A DNA stretch of 64,000 nt from Aureibacillus halotolerans (GCF_004363045.1 NZ_SNYJ01000006.1:158091-222090), one strand, 5' to 3'. Numbered from the stretch's first letter, positions 40,652-57,242 are shown. Notes: generated from the letters alone by a model not told the origin. Translations and numbers: made by a program.

Positions 40652-41323
40652 ATGATGTGGATTGATTTAATCACTGTTCTCGTTAGGCTCATTATTATTT
40701 TGCCGTTTTTATGGCTCATTTTGTTGTTTATGGGACAACGCTCTATGAACCGCTTAGGTATTTTTGATTTTATGATCGTGCTGTTGATCGGTTCGCTTGT
40801 TGGGGCCGACCTCGCTGATCCTCATATTGTGTATTGGCCTACGCTTATTGCCCTCACCTGTATCGCACTTCTTCAAAAAACAGCTGCCATTTGCAAAATG
40901 AAATGGCAGCAGGTACGGAAGGTGGCGAATTTCGAACCATTGCTTGTCATCTTTGACGGAAAAATGCTGAGTGAGCGACTCCTTGATGTCCAATACAGTC
41001 CTGACAATATTCTTGAGCTTTTGCGAGAGCAAAGCATCTTCTCAGTCAATGACGTCTATGCAGGCTATGTTGAGAATTCTGGTAGTTTGTCCATTGTTAA
41101 ACAAAGTGCACGTTCGACGTTTTTTGTCACTGTTGTCATGGAAAAACGTATTATTGCTTCTGCACTCGATAGCGTTGCGATGAGTCTTCCTGAATTTAAA
41201 GCCTTGCTTGCCACACATGAGTTATCCGTCGATGAGCTTCTGTACTGTGGAATAAATGAAGCCAAGCAATTGGAATGGTCTCGTTATGGCGAAGCTCCAT
41301 CATTTGACCCTGCGCTTCAATAA
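40652..41323 (+). CDS. DUF421 membrane protein (YetF-like)
   Basis: 223 residues from ATG 40652, after AGAAGGAGG. Two to three N-terminal membrane spans, then the DUF421 cytosolic domain (RSMNRLGIFDFMIVLLIGSL, ANFEPLLVIFDGKMLSERLL, NDVYAGYVENSGSLSIVKQS). Members such as YetF and YdfS are linked to spore germination or stress in B. subtilis; the exact role is unclear. Its stop overlaps the end of the next, convergent gene by 7 bp. Confidence 0.85.
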   Translation: MMWIDLITVLVRLIIILPFLWLILLFMGQRSMNRLGIFDFMIVLLIGSLVGADLADPHIVYWPTLIALTCIALLQKTAAICKMKWQQVRKVANFEPLLVIFDGKMLSERLLDVQYSPDNILELLREQSIFSVNDVYAGYVENSGSLSIVKQSARSTFFVTVVMEKRIIASALDSVAMSLPEFKALLATHELSVDELLYCGINEAKQLEWSRYGEAPSFDPALQ

Positions 41324-42267
41324 CCGAGTTTGACATCAACCACATTGACAGAAAGTGTGCCCTTACTCGTTAAGGAGCTCATGTTGTCGTTCAAGATGTC
41401 GCATACACGCTCATCGTAATGGAGAGTTGAGCCTGCGGTATGTGGCGTCATCACCACTTGATCCATAGTCCAAAACGGATGAGATTCTGGAAGGGGCTCC
41501 GTTTCAAATACATCCAGACCTGCACCTGCTATTGTGCCCCTTTCAAGTGCATGCAACAACGCATCCTCATCCACTGTCTTTCCCCGACCGACATTGACAA
41601 AGAAAGCATTGGGCTTCATTACTCCAAACTGTTCCTTTCCAAAAAAGCCCGTTGTTGCCTCTGTGAGCGGCAAACTATTAACGACAAAGTCGCATCGATC
41701 CAATACGATATTTGTTTGCTGTTCCGCAAATATTTCGTCAAAACCTTCAACCGCTCTCCCACTTCTAGAAATGCCAAGCACATTCATGCCAAATGCTTTA
41801 CAGCGCTTTGCCGTTTCTTGCCCAATCGCTCCAGTTCCAAAAAGCCCTACGGTCGTCCCATACATCTCCGCATTCATATTGGCATGATGCCATTTTCGGT
41901 CCTTTTGCTGCCGGACATATTGAGGAATTTTACGGGTCCAACCAAGCATTAATGCAAAGATTGTTTCAGCGATAGGAACACCATGCACGCCACTTGACGT
42001 CGTCACCGTGATGCCATTCTCAGAAAGTTCCTTTAGTGGCACATTGTCGACCCCTGCGCTCCACGTATGCACCCATTTCACTGACCCAGCAGTAGTGGTC
42101 ATCCGTTTCAGCATTTCACTTGAAGGAGCCGCCACAGCGTCAGCCCGTTGCAATTCCTGCATTTCATCCTCGACACTGTCTTTCGAGACAATCGTCCACT
42201 CAGGGTTCGCCTCCTGAAGACGCAACATTATTTCCTTGGAAATGTTTCTGCCTATATATAATCGCAT
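41317..42267 (-). CDS. D-2-hydroxyacid dehydrogenase
   Basis: 316 residues. NAD-binding motif VGLFGTGAIGQETAKRCKAFG, catalytic Arg in FVVNSLPLTEATTGFF neighbourhood, Glu in GAGLDVFETEPLPESHPFW and His in MTPHTAGST. Reduces 2-keto acids such as glyoxylate, hydroxypyruvate or branched-chain analogues; the substrate cannot be read from sequence. 45 bp after msrAB on the same strand, possibly cotranscribed. Confidence 0.9.
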   Translation of the reverse strand: MRLYIGRNISKEIMLRLQEANPEWTIVSKDSVEDEMQELQRADAVAAPSSEMLKRMTTTAGSVKWVHTWSAGVDNVPLKELSENGITVTTSSGVHGVPIAETIFALMLGWTRKIPQYVRQQKDRKWHHANMNAEMYGTTVGLFGTGAIGQETAKRCKAFGMNVLGISRSGRAVEGFDEIFAEQQTNIVLDRCDFVVNSLPLTEATTGFFGKEQFGVMKPNAFFVNVGRGKTVDEDALLHALERGTIAGAGLDVFETEPLPESHPFWTMDQVVMTPHTAGSTLHYDERVCDILNDNMSSLTSKGTLSVNVVDVKLGY

Positions 42268-42312
42268 TCAGCTCTCGTCCCTTTTCTATGTAATAACCGC
42301 TCGAAAGCGGCT

Positions 42313-43269
42313 TTATTCCTTGTCGAACAATACGCTGTAAGCCCCAAATCCTTCATTCTCAAGGTTTGCCTTAGGGATAAAGCGCAATGCCGCAGAGTTA
42401 ATACAGTACCGTAATCCATTTGGCCCAGGACCATCATTAAACACATGGCCTAAATGTGAATCTGCTTCGTGACTACGAACTTCTGTACGAATCATACCGT
42501 GTGTCAAATCACTTTTTTCAATGACTTCCTTTTCATCAATTGGTCGAGTGAAACTTGGCCAGCCACATCCTGCATCGTATTGATCGCGGGAACTAAATAG
42601 GGGCTTCCCAGAGACAATGTCAACGTAAATGCCTTCTGCTACATTATTATAATACTCATTCGTGAAGGGGCGTTCTGTCGCATTTTCCTGTGTGACTGCG
42701 TATTGAATATCAGTTAGTCGATCACGCAACTCTTGTTTGGAAGGTTTCTTACTGTTGCCCCAATTCCGTTGAATGAAATCAGCGCGACCCGACCCTTTAG
42801 AATAGCGTTCATAATGGCCTGGATTCTTTTTGTAGTAGTCCTGGTGATGCTCTTCAGCAAGGTAAAACGGCTTCGCCGGAAGGATTTTTGTCACAATCGG
42901 TTTGGAGAATTTCCCGCTTGTCTCCAAAGCTTCCTTAGATGCTTCAGCTAAATGTTTCTGTGCATCCGAATGATAAAAAATGGCTGTTTCATATGACGAA
43001 CCACGGTCATGAAACTGTCCTCCCGCATCCGTTGGATCGATCTGTTGCCAAAAATAGTCTAGCAGTTTTTCATAGGACATCACCTCAGGGTCGAACGTAA
43101 TCTGTACGGCCTCAAAATGCCCTGTTTGGTTCGAACAAACCTCTTCATACGTCGGATGTTCTGTATGCCCACCTGTATAGCCAGATAAAACCGTCTCAAT
43201 CCCTGGTTCTTGGTCAAATGGCTTCACCATACACCAAAAACAGCCACCAGCAAATGTTGCTTGTTCCAT
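42313..43269 (-). CDS. msrAB: MsrA-MsrB fusion, methionine sulfoxide reductase
   Basis: 318 residues. MsrA domain first (catalytic C10 in [14 protein letters not shown], about residues 1-155), then MsrB (about 170-315) with zinc motif DAGCGWPSF and catalytic Cys in [12 protein letters not shown]. One protein repairs both S- and R-methionine sulfoxide. B. subtilis has separate adjacent genes, so the fusion is of note but common elsewhere. Confidence 0.95.
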   Translation of the reverse strand: MEQATFAGGCFWCMVKPFDQEPGIETVLSGYTGGHTEHPTYEEVCSNQTGHFEAVQITFDPEVMSYEKLLDYFWQQIDPTDAGGQFHDRGSSYETAIFYHSDAQKHLAEASKEALETSGKFSKPIVTKILPAKPFYLAEEHHQDYYKKNPGHYERYSKGSGRADFIQRNWGNSKKPSKQELRDRLTDIQYAVTQENATERPFTNEYYNNVAEGIYVDIVSGKPLFSSRDQYDAGCGWPSFTRPIDEKEVIEKSDLTHGMIRTEVRSHEADSHLGHVFNDGPGPNGLRYCINSAALRFIPKANLENEGFGAYSVLFDKE

Positions 43270-43324
43270 CGGTATAGCCTCCTTTTGGTCTCTTTCTTAT
43301 TAGATTACCCTCTTTTCGGTATCG

Positions 43325-44041
43325 TTAGCGAACTTCCTGCTCTTTATCTAGAAAAAGCTTGTCTAATAGTTCGTTCAAGAGGTCGTTTGGAGCTTTTGTA
43401 AAAGTCGAGTTACGTTCCATTATTTCTGACCTTGTCATCACAGTGCTTGCTGGGTGATTCAGTGCCTGTCCATCATGCTCAATTAATGTTTCAATATCCT
43501 TTGGTCTCATTTCAAAATGGCATTGTAAGCCTACAACTCGATCGTTCAATGAAAATCCCTGACACTCACACATCTTATTTCCGCCTAGAGAAACTGCACC
43601 AGGAGGCAGTGTGAATTGATCATTGTGCCAATGGAAAGGCGTTAGCGTTTGCGGCCATGACGAAAAAAGAGTCCTCCCAGTGTTGTTTTGTTTTTGTATT
43701 TCGAACCAGCCAATCTCTGGTCGATTGCCCTGAAAAATCGTTGAACCAAGCAGCTGCGCAATAAGCTGAGCACCTAAGCAAATTCCTAGAATCGGTTTGT
43801 CCGTCGCAAGACTCTGTTTCAGAAATGTTTTTTCAGGTGCTAGCCATGAATACAATGTCTCATCATTCACACCCATTGGGCCACCCAATACGATTAGCCC
43901 GTCCGCTCGTTTGCCTTCAAGGAACGTCGGATCTTCCTCTGCAAGTGTACTTGTGAGTTTCACGCCACGATGCTTTGCCCAATCTTCTATAAATGCTGGT
44001 GTTTCAAAAGAAACATGTTGTATGCAATGAAGTGCCGTCAT
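43325..44041 (-). CDS. Class I glutamine amidotransferase-like protein (GMP synthase-type)
   Basis: 238 residues from ATG 44041 (GAGGAGGAAATTT upstream; 34 more codons are open but lack a ribosome site). Catalytic triad: nucleophile in LGICLGAQLIAQLLG, His in LQCHFEMRPKD with the following Glu. Substrate and partner unknown; members are sometimes gamma-glutamyl hydrolases or stand-alone amidotransferases. Confidence 0.85.
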   Translation of the reverse strand: MTALHCIQHVSFETPAFIEDWAKHRGVKLTSTLAEEDPTFLEGKRADGLIVLGGPMGVNDETLYSWLAPEKTFLKQSLATDKPILGICLGAQLIAQLLGSTIFQGNRPEIGWFEIQKQNNTGRTLFSSWPQTLTPFHWHNDQFTLPPGAVSLGGNKMCECQGFSLNDRVVGLQCHFEMRPKDIETLIEHDGQALNHPASTVMTRSEIMERNSTFTKAPNDLLNELLDKLFLDKEQEVR

Positions 44042-44213
44042 AAATTTCCTCCTCTTTGCAAATGCTATAAATAGTTTCGCATGCAGGAGATGAAAAGTCA
44101 CTACATATAGAAACGGCTTGAACATCTCATCACACCACCCCACAGTGCGATTGACAGTTTATCTTTTTAAAAAATAGGTTATAGTCCTTTACACCTGATA
44201 GGAGGAATGAAGT

Positions 44214-45935
44214 ATGTCAACGACTGCCGCAGACCATCTGGTACAACGACTTAAGGCATGGAATATATCTCATATTTACGGTATGCCTGGTGATTCAATA
44301 AACAATGTGATTGAATCTTTACGGAAAACGTCTGATGCGATTGATTTTATTCAAATAAGACACGAAGAAACCGGTGCATTGGCAGCTGCTGCTTATGCAA
44401 AATTAACAGGAAAGATTGGTGCTTGCTTATCCATTGGCGGTCCAGGAGCGATTCATTTACTTAATGGGTTATATGATGCCAAAAACGATAGCGCACCTGT
44501 GCTGGCGATTATCGGACAAGTGTCCAGTGAAAGTATGGGACGAGACGCCTTTCAAGAAGTCGCTTTAGACCGCTTGTTTAATGATGTTGCCGTGTACTGC
44601 CAATCAGTGACTTCGGCGGATTCACTGCCGGACATTGCCAATCAAGCCATTCGAACGGCATACGCTGAAAAAGGCGTTGCCGTTATCATTGTCCCGGACG
44701 ATATCGCGGCACAAAAACTTGATTCAATCTTACCTCATACATCCGTTTCCCTTCACAAGCGTGTGGATGAGCTTCCACCTGCAGATGCGTTGTCTACTGC
44801 AATCGATGCTCTTTCGAAAGCGAAAAAGCCGGTCATTCTTGCGGGAAAAGGAGCCATGCACGCGCGCAAAGAGCTTGAAGCATTTGCAGATCATTGGGCT
44901 GCCCCTGTCATTGTAAGCTTTCTAGGAAAAGGAGTTATACCAGACGAACACCCCTTCATGCTTGGGCATTTAGGTCAAATTGGGACAAAACCTGCGTATG
45001 AAGCTATGGAAGAAACAGACCTGCTTATTATGGTTGGGACATCCTTTCCCTATCGTGATTTTTTGCCCGATGATGCGCCCGCCATTCAAATTGACAACGA
45101 TCCCACGCAAATGGGAAAACGGTACCCGATTACATGTGGATTGCTAGGAGACGCCAAAACCACTCTAAAAGAACTTATTCAGGCAACCCCACGAATAAAC
45201 GAGCGGAACTTCCTCGAAGCATGTCAGAAAACGATGGAGCATTGGCGTGCTCATTTAGCGCATGATGAAGAAGCTTACACGAACCCCATTCTCGCACACC
45301 AGGTCGTTCCTGAAGTACAGCGATTGACGAACGATGACGCCGTCGTTTCTATTGATGTAGGCAATGTAACCGTATGGGCTGCTCGTCATTTTAAAGCTGT
45401 CAATCACCAGTTTGTATCTTCAGGTTGGCTAGCCACTATGGGATGTGGACTCCCTGGCGCTATTGCCGCGAAGATTGCGTATCCAGAGAGGCAAGTCATT
45501 GCTTTTTGTGGAGATGGCGGCTTCGCAATGGGCATGCAGGATTTTCTGACTGCCGTTAAATATGAACTGCCCATGCTGATTATTGTGATGAACAACGAAG
45601 TTCTTGGCATGATTAAATACGAGCAGCAAGTCGGCGGTCACCTTAATGAAGGCATTGAGTTGCACGGCGCAAACTATGCAAAGTTTGCGGAGGCGTGCGG
45701 CGGTGAGGGCTATCGTGTGGAAACTCGAGACGAGCTGCGCCCTGCTCTTGAAAAGGCTGTCCTGTCAAAAAAACCGACCATTGTTGACGTGGTCATCAAG
45801 GACCAACCGCCACTACCTGGAAAAATTAATGTGCATCAGGCGCTTAACTATTCTAAATACCTGCTGAAAGAAGCATTCGAGAATCATTCGACCGAACTAC
45901 CGCCATTGAAGAAAAGCCTGCAGCGATTTTTCTAG
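44214..45935 (+). CDS. ydaP: Pyruvate oxidase-like TPP enzyme (YdaP)
   Basis: 573 residues. ThDP-dependent enzyme: Pyr domain with the Glu in IRHEETGALAAAAYAKLTGK, central FAD/nucleotide domain, PP domain with GDGGFAMGMQDFLTAVKYEL and the ThDP/Mg motif ending NNEVLGMIKYEQ. The pyruvate oxidase/YdaP branch decarboxylates pyruvate to acetate or acetyl phosphate. In B. subtilis ydaP belongs to the general stress regulon. Followed by a GltB-like gene, 61 bp on. Confidence 0.9.
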   Translation: MSTTAADHLVQRLKAWNISHIYGMPGDSINNVIESLRKTSDAIDFIQIRHEETGALAAAAYAKLTGKIGACLSIGGPGAIHLLNGLYDAKNDSAPVLAIIGQVSSESMGRDAFQEVALDRLFNDVAVYCQSVTSADSLPDIANQAIRTAYAEKGVAVIIVPDDIAAQKLDSILPHTSVSLHKRVDELPPADALSTAIDALSKAKKPVILAGKGAMHARKELEAFADHWAAPVIVSFLGKGVIPDEHPFMLGHLGQIGTKPAYEAMEETDLLIMVGTSFPYRDFLPDDAPAIQIDNDPTQMGKRYPITCGLLGDAKTTLKELIQATPRINERNFLEACQKTMEHWRAHLAHDEEAYTNPILAHQVVPEVQRLTNDDAVVSIDVGNVTVWAARHFKAVNHQFVSSGWLATMGCGLPGAIAAKIAYPERQVIAFCGDGGFAMGMQDFLTAVKYELPMLIIVMNNEVLGMIKYEQQVGGHLNEGIELHGANYAKFAEACGGEGYRVETRDELRPALEKAVLSKKPTIVDVVIKDQPPLPGKINVHQALNYSKYLLKEAFENHSTELPPLKKSLQRFF

Positions 45936-45996
45936 AATATCTCCCCATCGCCAAACGGTGGTGGGGTTACTTTACATCATTTTGGAGGTCTAATCT

Positions 45997-47595
45997 ATGC
46001 ATACACTTTCAGTCATTCTCATTGTTTTAGCTATTATTTTTGTTATTTGCATTGCCGTTCCAGTCGTTTTTGCCATCATCCTTATCGCAAAAGATGAGAA
46101 ACAAACAGAGCATTCTATCCTTCGTAACTATCCATTATTAGGGAAGATGAGATATATTATTGAGAAGGTTGGTCCTGAGCTTCGGCAGTATTTATTTCAT
46201 AATGACAATGAAGCAAAACCTTTTTCCAGAAGAGAAATCAAAACAACCTATATTTCCGCAAAATACCATTCAAGGTTGCTTGGCTTTGGTTCACAGAGGG
46301 ACTTTTCCTTACCTGGGTTTTATATTAAAAATGCATTTTTCCCTACGCAACGAGAAGAGATCGAAGTTGACAATGAGAACAACATCTCATCAAAACTTTA
46401 TAAAATTGATAAAGACAACCTTTTCCGCCGCAGTGAGCACCGAGAAGACGCTGATATCGCGCCATTTCTTTTACGTGAAGAAGACGCGATCGTCATTGGA
46501 GAGCAGACATGTCGTCAGCCTTTTAGGGTACGAGGATTTATCGGGCAATCTGCAATGAGCTACGGAGCCCTTGGCGACAGAGCCATTACGGCATTGTCAA
46601 CAGGCCTCGGACTCGCTCAAGGCACGTGGATGAACACTGGAGAAGGTGGTCTCTCCCCCCACCATTTAAAAGGCGGGGCAGACTTGATTTGCCAAATTGG
46701 TCCAGGGTTGTTTAGCTATCGTACGAAAGAAGGCGAGTTCTCGTGGGAGGATTTCACCAAAATCAGCAAGCTGCCAAATGTAAAAGCATTTGAACTTAAG
46801 CTCGCTCAAGGGGCAAAAACAAGAGGCGGACATGTTGATGGAGCGAAAGTTACCCCAGAAATTGCCGCTATTCGAAATCTAGAGCCATGGGAATCTGTCG
46901 ATAGCCCCAACCGGTTTAATGAGTTTAGTTCAATTGAGGAGATGTTTGCTTTTATAGAGAAGCTCAGAGAGGTCGGGGGAAAGCCAGTAGGCATAAAAAT
47001 CGTCGTTGGTCATACCGAAGACATTGAAGAATTGGCAAAACATATGGCTCAAACGGGGAAGGGGCCTGATTTTATTACTGTTGACGGCGCAGAAGGTGGT
47101 ACCGGAGCGTCGTTTCAGGAACTCGCAGACGCAACTGGCCTTCCACTTACGTATGCCCTGCCAACCTTGCATATGATGCTTAAACGATACAATGTCAGAG
47201 ACCGCGTCAAACTATTCGCCTCAGGAAAATTAATTACGGCAGATAAAGTTGCCTTTGCCCTTTGCTTAGGTGCGGATCTCGTCAATATCGCACGTGGTTT
47301 TATGTTTTCTGTTGGTTGTATTCAGGCGCAGGTATGTCATACGAACCACTGCCCTGTCGGGGTCGCCTCAACAGATCCTCACCTTCAAAAAGCGTTAATC
47401 GTTGAGGAAAAAGCGTTTCGTGTCTGCAATTACGTCCTTTCTTTACGTGAAGGCGTTTTTAATCTTGCTGCCGCAGCAGGCGTTAAAAATCCGACACAGT
47501 TAAATGAACACCATATTGCTTATCGAGACGGAAACGGAAATATGACGACCGGCGAAGAATTTTTTAAGAGCGGCGTTAAAGCTACTTCGTTCTAA
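45997..47595 (+). CDS. yerD: FMN-binding glutamate synthase-like protein (YerD)
   Basis: 532 residues. One N-terminal membrane span (SVILIVLAIIFVICIAVPVVFAIILI) followed by a GltB central-domain TIM barrel: GFIGQSAMSYGALGDRAITA, GEGGLSPHH, GAKTRGGHVDGAKVTPEIAA, DFITVDGAEGGTGASF and the 3Fe-4S cysteines in CIQAQVCHTNHCPVGVAS. It lacks the amidotransferase domain and so may use ammonia or another acceptor. Membrane anchoring is typical of the YerD group. Confidence 0.9.
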   Translation: MHTLSVILIVLAIIFVICIAVPVVFAIILIAKDEKQTEHSILRNYPLLGKMRYIIEKVGPELRQYLFHNDNEAKPFSRREIKTTYISAKYHSRLLGFGSQRDFSLPGFYIKNAFFPTQREEIEVDNENNISSKLYKIDKDNLFRRSEHREDADIAPFLLREEDAIVIGEQTCRQPFRVRGFIGQSAMSYGALGDRAITALSTGLGLAQGTWMNTGEGGLSPHHLKGGADLICQIGPGLFSYRTKEGEFSWEDFTKISKLPNVKAFELKLAQGAKTRGGHVDGAKVTPEIAAIRNLEPWESVDSPNRFNEFSSIEEMFAFIEKLREVGGKPVGIKIVVGHTEDIEELAKHMAQTGKGPDFITVDGAEGGTGASFQELADATGLPLTYALPTLHMMLKRYNVRDRVKLFASGKLITADKVAFALCLGADLVNIARGFMFSVGCIQAQVCHTNHCPVGVASTDPHLQKALIVEEKAFRVCNYVLSLREGVFNLAAAAGVKNPTQLNEHHIAYRDGNGNMTTGEEFFKSGVKATSF

Positions 47596-47602
47596 CGTAT
47601 TC

Positions 47603-47634
47603 AAGGGCTTCCCTAGCTTAGGGGAGCCTTTTTG
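47603..47634 (+). terminator. Terminator after yerD
   Basis: AAGGGCTTCCC pairs with GGGGAGCCTT around TAGCTTA and is followed by TTT. Confidence 0.75.
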
Positions 47635-47792
47635 CTTTTTAAAGGGTAGCAACCCGGTGGTTCAAGTTGGCTGAAGAAAGCAATGGGTTGAAATAGAAAA
47701 TGTGGTGACCATTTAACATTTTTTTGTGATGAATGCTGAAAAGACTTCATGTAAAAGATGAGAGCCCTCTAATGGTCATGACTATTGGTCTC

Positions 47793-47819
47793 ACGAAATG
47801 AACAAGATGACATAGTCTA
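47793..47819 (+). promoter_or_regulatory. Candidate sigma-K promoter of the collagen-like gene
   Basis: CATAGTCTA (47811-47819) fits the sigma-K -10 consensus CATANNNTA, with AC 16 nt upstream (47793-47794). An overlapping second candidate is CATATACCA at 47821. Sigma-K is the late mother-cell factor that drives exosporium and coat genes, consistent with a BclB-type product. Confidence 0.5.
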
Positions 47820-47841
47820 ACATATACCATTTTCTTGTGTT

Positions 47842-54177
<6,336 letters not shown>

Positions 54178-54189
54178 CGACTTGTCATG

Positions 54190-54224
54190 AAACAATCCAC
54201 TTCCGTACTTGAAGTGGATTGTTT
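54190..54224 (+). terminator. Hairpin after the collagen-like gene
   Basis: Perfect 14-bp stem AAACAATCCACTTC/GAAGTGGATTGTTT. The U-run on the plus strand is poor (GTTTCTC), but the position 12 bp after the stop suits a terminator. Confidence 0.65.
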
Positions 54225-54307
54225 CTCAAAAAAAACATTGACTACTATCACACAATTACATAAAATTGATTATACCTATAAAAACGGTTGGTTTAGGGGG
54301 TGTGGGT

Positions 54308-54640
54308 TTGCACGTACAACGACTATGGCAGGGGTCTCTGCTTTTTGGAATCGCATTGTTTATTCTCCTAGCTGGACTGTACTACGTCTTTTTTTATGAA
54401 TGGTATACCACAATCGTTATTCCATTTTATGATTATTACTGGGTGACCCCATTTCAAGGCCTTTTGCTGATCCCACTTCTTTTCTTTTTGATCATGTGTG
54501 TTTTTTACTCTATCGGCTCTCGGTTTCTTTCTAGACGAGGTGCCTCCTTTAGCTTCTTTCTAACGATGCTCTTATTTTGGGGGATCATAGGATATGGTCA
54601 AATGAAAACTCTTGCTTATAATCTAGGCATCTGTCATTGA
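54308..54640 (+). CDS. Small integral membrane protein, unrecognised
   Basis: About 110 residues. Probable TTG start at 54308 after TTAGGGGGT; ATG 54266 and GTG 54302 in frame are alternatives. Three hydrophobic segments (SLLFGIALFILLAGLYYVFF, LLLIPLLFFLIMCVFYSIG, FSFFLTMLLFWGIIGY). No family recognised. Lies between the collagen-like gene and an ABC importer whose promoter overlaps its stop codon. Confidence 0.6.
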   Translation: MHVQRLWQGSLLFGIALFILLAGLYYVFFYEWYTTIVIPFYDYYWVTPFQGLLLIPLLFFLIMCVFYSIGSRFLSRRGASFSFFLTMLLFWGIIGYGQMKTLAYNLGICH

Positions 54641-54664
54641 ACATGCGGTTGGCGTATATACTAT
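54637..54664 (+). promoter_or_regulatory. Promoter of the ABC importer
   Basis: TTGAAC (54637-54642), 16 nt, TACTAT (54659-54664), 44 nt before the ATPase gene. No riboswitch is apparent in the short leader. Confidence 0.5.
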
Positions 54665-54707
54665 ACCCACCAAGTAAATGAGTTTTAAATGAAAAGGGTT
54701 GTGACAC

Positions 54708-55481
54708 ATGTTTCTACAGCTATCTCATATAAATCAACATTTTCATATCGATCAGCAGACAAAATTCACGGCATTGTCTGACATCAATTTATCCATTGAC
54801 GAGGGCGAATTTATTTCGTTGCTTGGTCCTTCTGGTTGTGGGAAATCAACGCTCCTTTCCATCATTGCTGGTCTCCTACCAGCCAGTGACGGCACTATCT
54901 TATTGGATGGTCAGTCCATTTCCAAACCTGGACCAGACCGAGGCGTTGTCTTTCAACAACCTGCTCTATTCCCATGGATGACGGTTCTTGATAATGTTCG
55001 GTTCCCTCTGCGAAAAAAGCACAGCAAAACAGAACAGACTGTAATTGCAGATAAATTTCTAAAGATGGTTCACTTGAGTAAATTCAAAGAACGATATCCT
55101 CATGAGCTTTCTGGAGGAATGCAGCAACGGGTCGCTATCGCTCGAACATTAGCAATGGACCCAAAGTTGTTGCTTATGGATGAACCGTTTGGGGCGTTGG
55201 ATGAACAAACTCGCATGCATTTGCATGATCAACTGGAGGGGATTTGGAGTGAAACAAAGAAAACGATTGTTTTCGTTACCCACTCCGTATCCGAGGCTAT
55301 TCAGCTTTCCGATCGCGTTGTGGTCATGGGGACGCAGCCTGGACGAATTCTTACAGAGTTTCCTGTTGATTTGCCTCGTCCAAGAAGAAACAAGCAGGAT
55401 TTAGTGCCGCTTGAAGAGCGCGTGCTTGCATTATTGTCTGAAGAAATTCGAAAAGTCAAAGAAGAGGAATATCAAGTATGA
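54708..55481 (+). CDS. ABC importer ATPase (NitT/TauT/Ssu type)
   Basis: 257 residues. Walker [21 protein letters not shown], signature [15 protein letters not shown], Walker [17 protein letters not shown], typical of nitrate/taurine/alkanesulfonate importers (SsuB, TauB). First of three overlapping genes; its stop overlaps the permease start by 4 bp. Confidence 0.9.
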   Translation: MFLQLSHINQHFHIDQQTKFTALSDINLSIDEGEFISLLGPSGCGKSTLLSIIAGLLPASDGTILLDGQSISKPGPDRGVVFQQPALFPWMTVLDNVRFPLRKKHSKTEQTVIADKFLKMVHLSKFKERYPHELSGGMQQRVAIARTLAMDPKLLLMDEPFGALDEQTRMHLHDQLEGIWSETKKTIVFVTHSVSEAIQLSDRVVVMGTQPGRILTEFPVDLPRPRRNKQDLVPLEERVLALLSEEIRKVKEEEYQV

Positions 55482-56239
55482 AAGTCTTTGTAAAACGTCT
55501 TGCATTTTATATTGTACTCATTGGTATTTGGCAGCTCGTTGCATTGCAAATTAACATCCAAAGTCAATTTCCTGAACCGCTCGCTGTGGCATCTGCGCTG
55601 TATGAAGGCTTTTTGGATGGCTCGCTGCCACAAGCCATTTTGCAAAGCTTTAAGCATCTCATTGTCGGTCTCGCCATTTCCGTCTTCCTCGGCACAAGCC
55701 TTGGTGTTTTATTGGCAAAATCAAAGACAGCCGACGACACATTGGGCTCAATGATCTTGGCCTTACAAAGTGTTCCCGGCATTGTCTGGGTGCCGCTTGC
55801 CCTTTTATGGTTTGGATTCAGTAGCTCGGCCATTATTTTTGTCATCGTCATTGGTGGAACGTTTGTTATGGCGATGAACATGCGTGTCGGAATGATGAAT
55901 GTCCCCCCACTTTATGTGCAGGCAGCCAAAACAATGGGCTCCTCGGGCCTTGATCTTTTCTTTAAAGTCATGATTCCTTCCTCTGTGCCTTATGCTGTCA
56001 CTGGCCTAAAGCTCGCCTGGGCATTTGGTTGGCGGGGATTGATGGCAGGAGAAATGCTTGGTGGAATTGGAGGAGGATTAGGGTACACCCTTCAATTCGC
56101 CAGTGATTTTGCGCAACCCCAAGTCGTTTTTGCTGTCATCATTATCATAGGGGTGATCGGGGCTTGTGTGGACCAATTTATTTTACAAAAAATTGAACGC
56201 TCGGTGTTGCGGCGCTGGGGTTTATCAAAAAACATATAA
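55478..56239 (+). CDS. ABC importer permease (SsuC/TauC type)
   Basis: 253 residues, six membrane segments. The ATPase-contact loop is VQAAKTMGSSGLDLFFKVMIPSSVPYA, followed by AWAFGWRGLMAGEM, as in SsuC. Cotranscribed with its neighbours. Confidence 0.9.
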   Translation: MKVFVKRLAFYIVLIGIWQLVALQINIQSQFPEPLAVASALYEGFLDGSLPQAILQSFKHLIVGLAISVFLGTSLGVLLAKSKTADDTLGSMILALQSVPGIVWVPLALLWFGFSSSAIIFVIVIGGTFVMAMNMRVGMMNVPPLYVQAAKTMGSSGLDLFFKVMIPSSVPYAVTGLKLAWAFGWRGLMAGEMLGGIGGGLGYTLQFASDFAQPQVVFAVIIIIGVIGACVDQFILQKIERSVLRRWGLSKNI

Positions 56240-56255
56240 AAGGAGAGAACTTCCT

Positions 56256-57242
56256 ATGAAAAAGATCATTTTCGTATTTTCGATGCTTCTGCTCTTCGTC
56301 ATCAGCGGTTGTGGGAGCTCTTCTTCAAACGCAGGCGAAGGAAAAACAACCGTCACCATTGGGTATTTCCCAAACATCAACCATACACCTGCTATGGTTG
56401 CACGAGAAAAAGGCTTTTACGAAGAAACTCTTGGAGACGACGTCCAAGTAGAATACAAGACATTTGCCGACGGGGGCACTTTCATGACAGCGCTCCAAGC
56501 AGGTGAAATTGAAGCCGGACTTGTCGGACCAGGACCAGCGATGAACAATTTTGTCTCTGGTGCAAAAGTACAGGTCGTTGCGGGATCATCTACTGGTGGG
56601 ACTGTCGTCCTCGCTAGCGAACAAAGCGGTATTACGACCCCAGAGGACATGGATGGAAAAACTTTTGTAACACCAGGCATTGGCTGTACACATGATGTGC
56701 AATTTGAAACGTTTATGAAAGAAAAAGGGCTTACGTCTAATCGGACGGGCGGCACACTGAAACATGTCACAGGAAAACCGGCACAATATCTTGGGATGTT
56801 AAAGCAAGGTCGGGTTGATGTTGCGGTTGCCCCTGAACCTTGGGCGTCCGTTATTGAAGCAGACGGTGCGAACGTCATCATCGATTGGGACGAAGTTTCT
56901 TTTGGCGAAACATTGCCAGCAGCTGTCTTTGCAACGAGCACGAAGCTGTTAGAAAAAAATCCTGATGTGGTTGAAAAACTTGTCTCTGCACACAAAAGAT
57001 CCATTGATTTCATTCAAAACAACAAAGACGAAGCAATTGATATTACCATTGCAGGGATCAAAGACATTACAAAGCAAGAGCTTGAGCTCACGATTATGGA
57101 GCGCGCTTTTGAAAGAACGCAGTTTACGTATGACGTAGATCCCGAAACAATTCAGGCATTTGGTGATTCTTCCTTTGATCTTGAATTTTACGATGAACAA
57201 CCTGATTTCACCGAGCTCGTCAATGCTTCTTTTATTCAGTAA
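56256..57242 (+). CDS. Substrate-binding lipoprotein (SsuA/NitT-TauT type)
   Basis: 328 residues from ATG 56256 (AAAGGAGAG upstream). Lipobox VISGC, then an NMT1/SsuA-like domain: VTIGYFPNINHTPAMVAREK, GPGPAMNNFVSGAKVQVVAG and PGIGCTHDVQFETFM. Likely captures an alkanesulfonate, taurine or similar anion. No sulfonate monooxygenase gene is nearby, so the substrate is open. Confidence 0.88.
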   Translation: MKKIIFVFSMLLLFVISGCGSSSSNAGEGKTTVTIGYFPNINHTPAMVAREKGFYEETLGDDVQVEYKTFADGGTFMTALQAGEIEAGLVGPGPAMNNFVSGAKVQVVAGSSTGGTVVLASEQSGITTPEDMDGKTFVTPGIGCTHDVQFETFMKEKGLTSNRTGGTLKHVTGKPAQYLGMLKQGRVDVAVAPEPWASVIEADGANVIIDWDEVSFGETLPAAVFATSTKLLEKNPDVVEKLVSAHKRSIDFIQNNKDEAIDITIAGIKDITKQELELTIMERAFERTQFTYDVDPETIQAFGDSSFDLEFYDEQPDFTELVNASFIQ

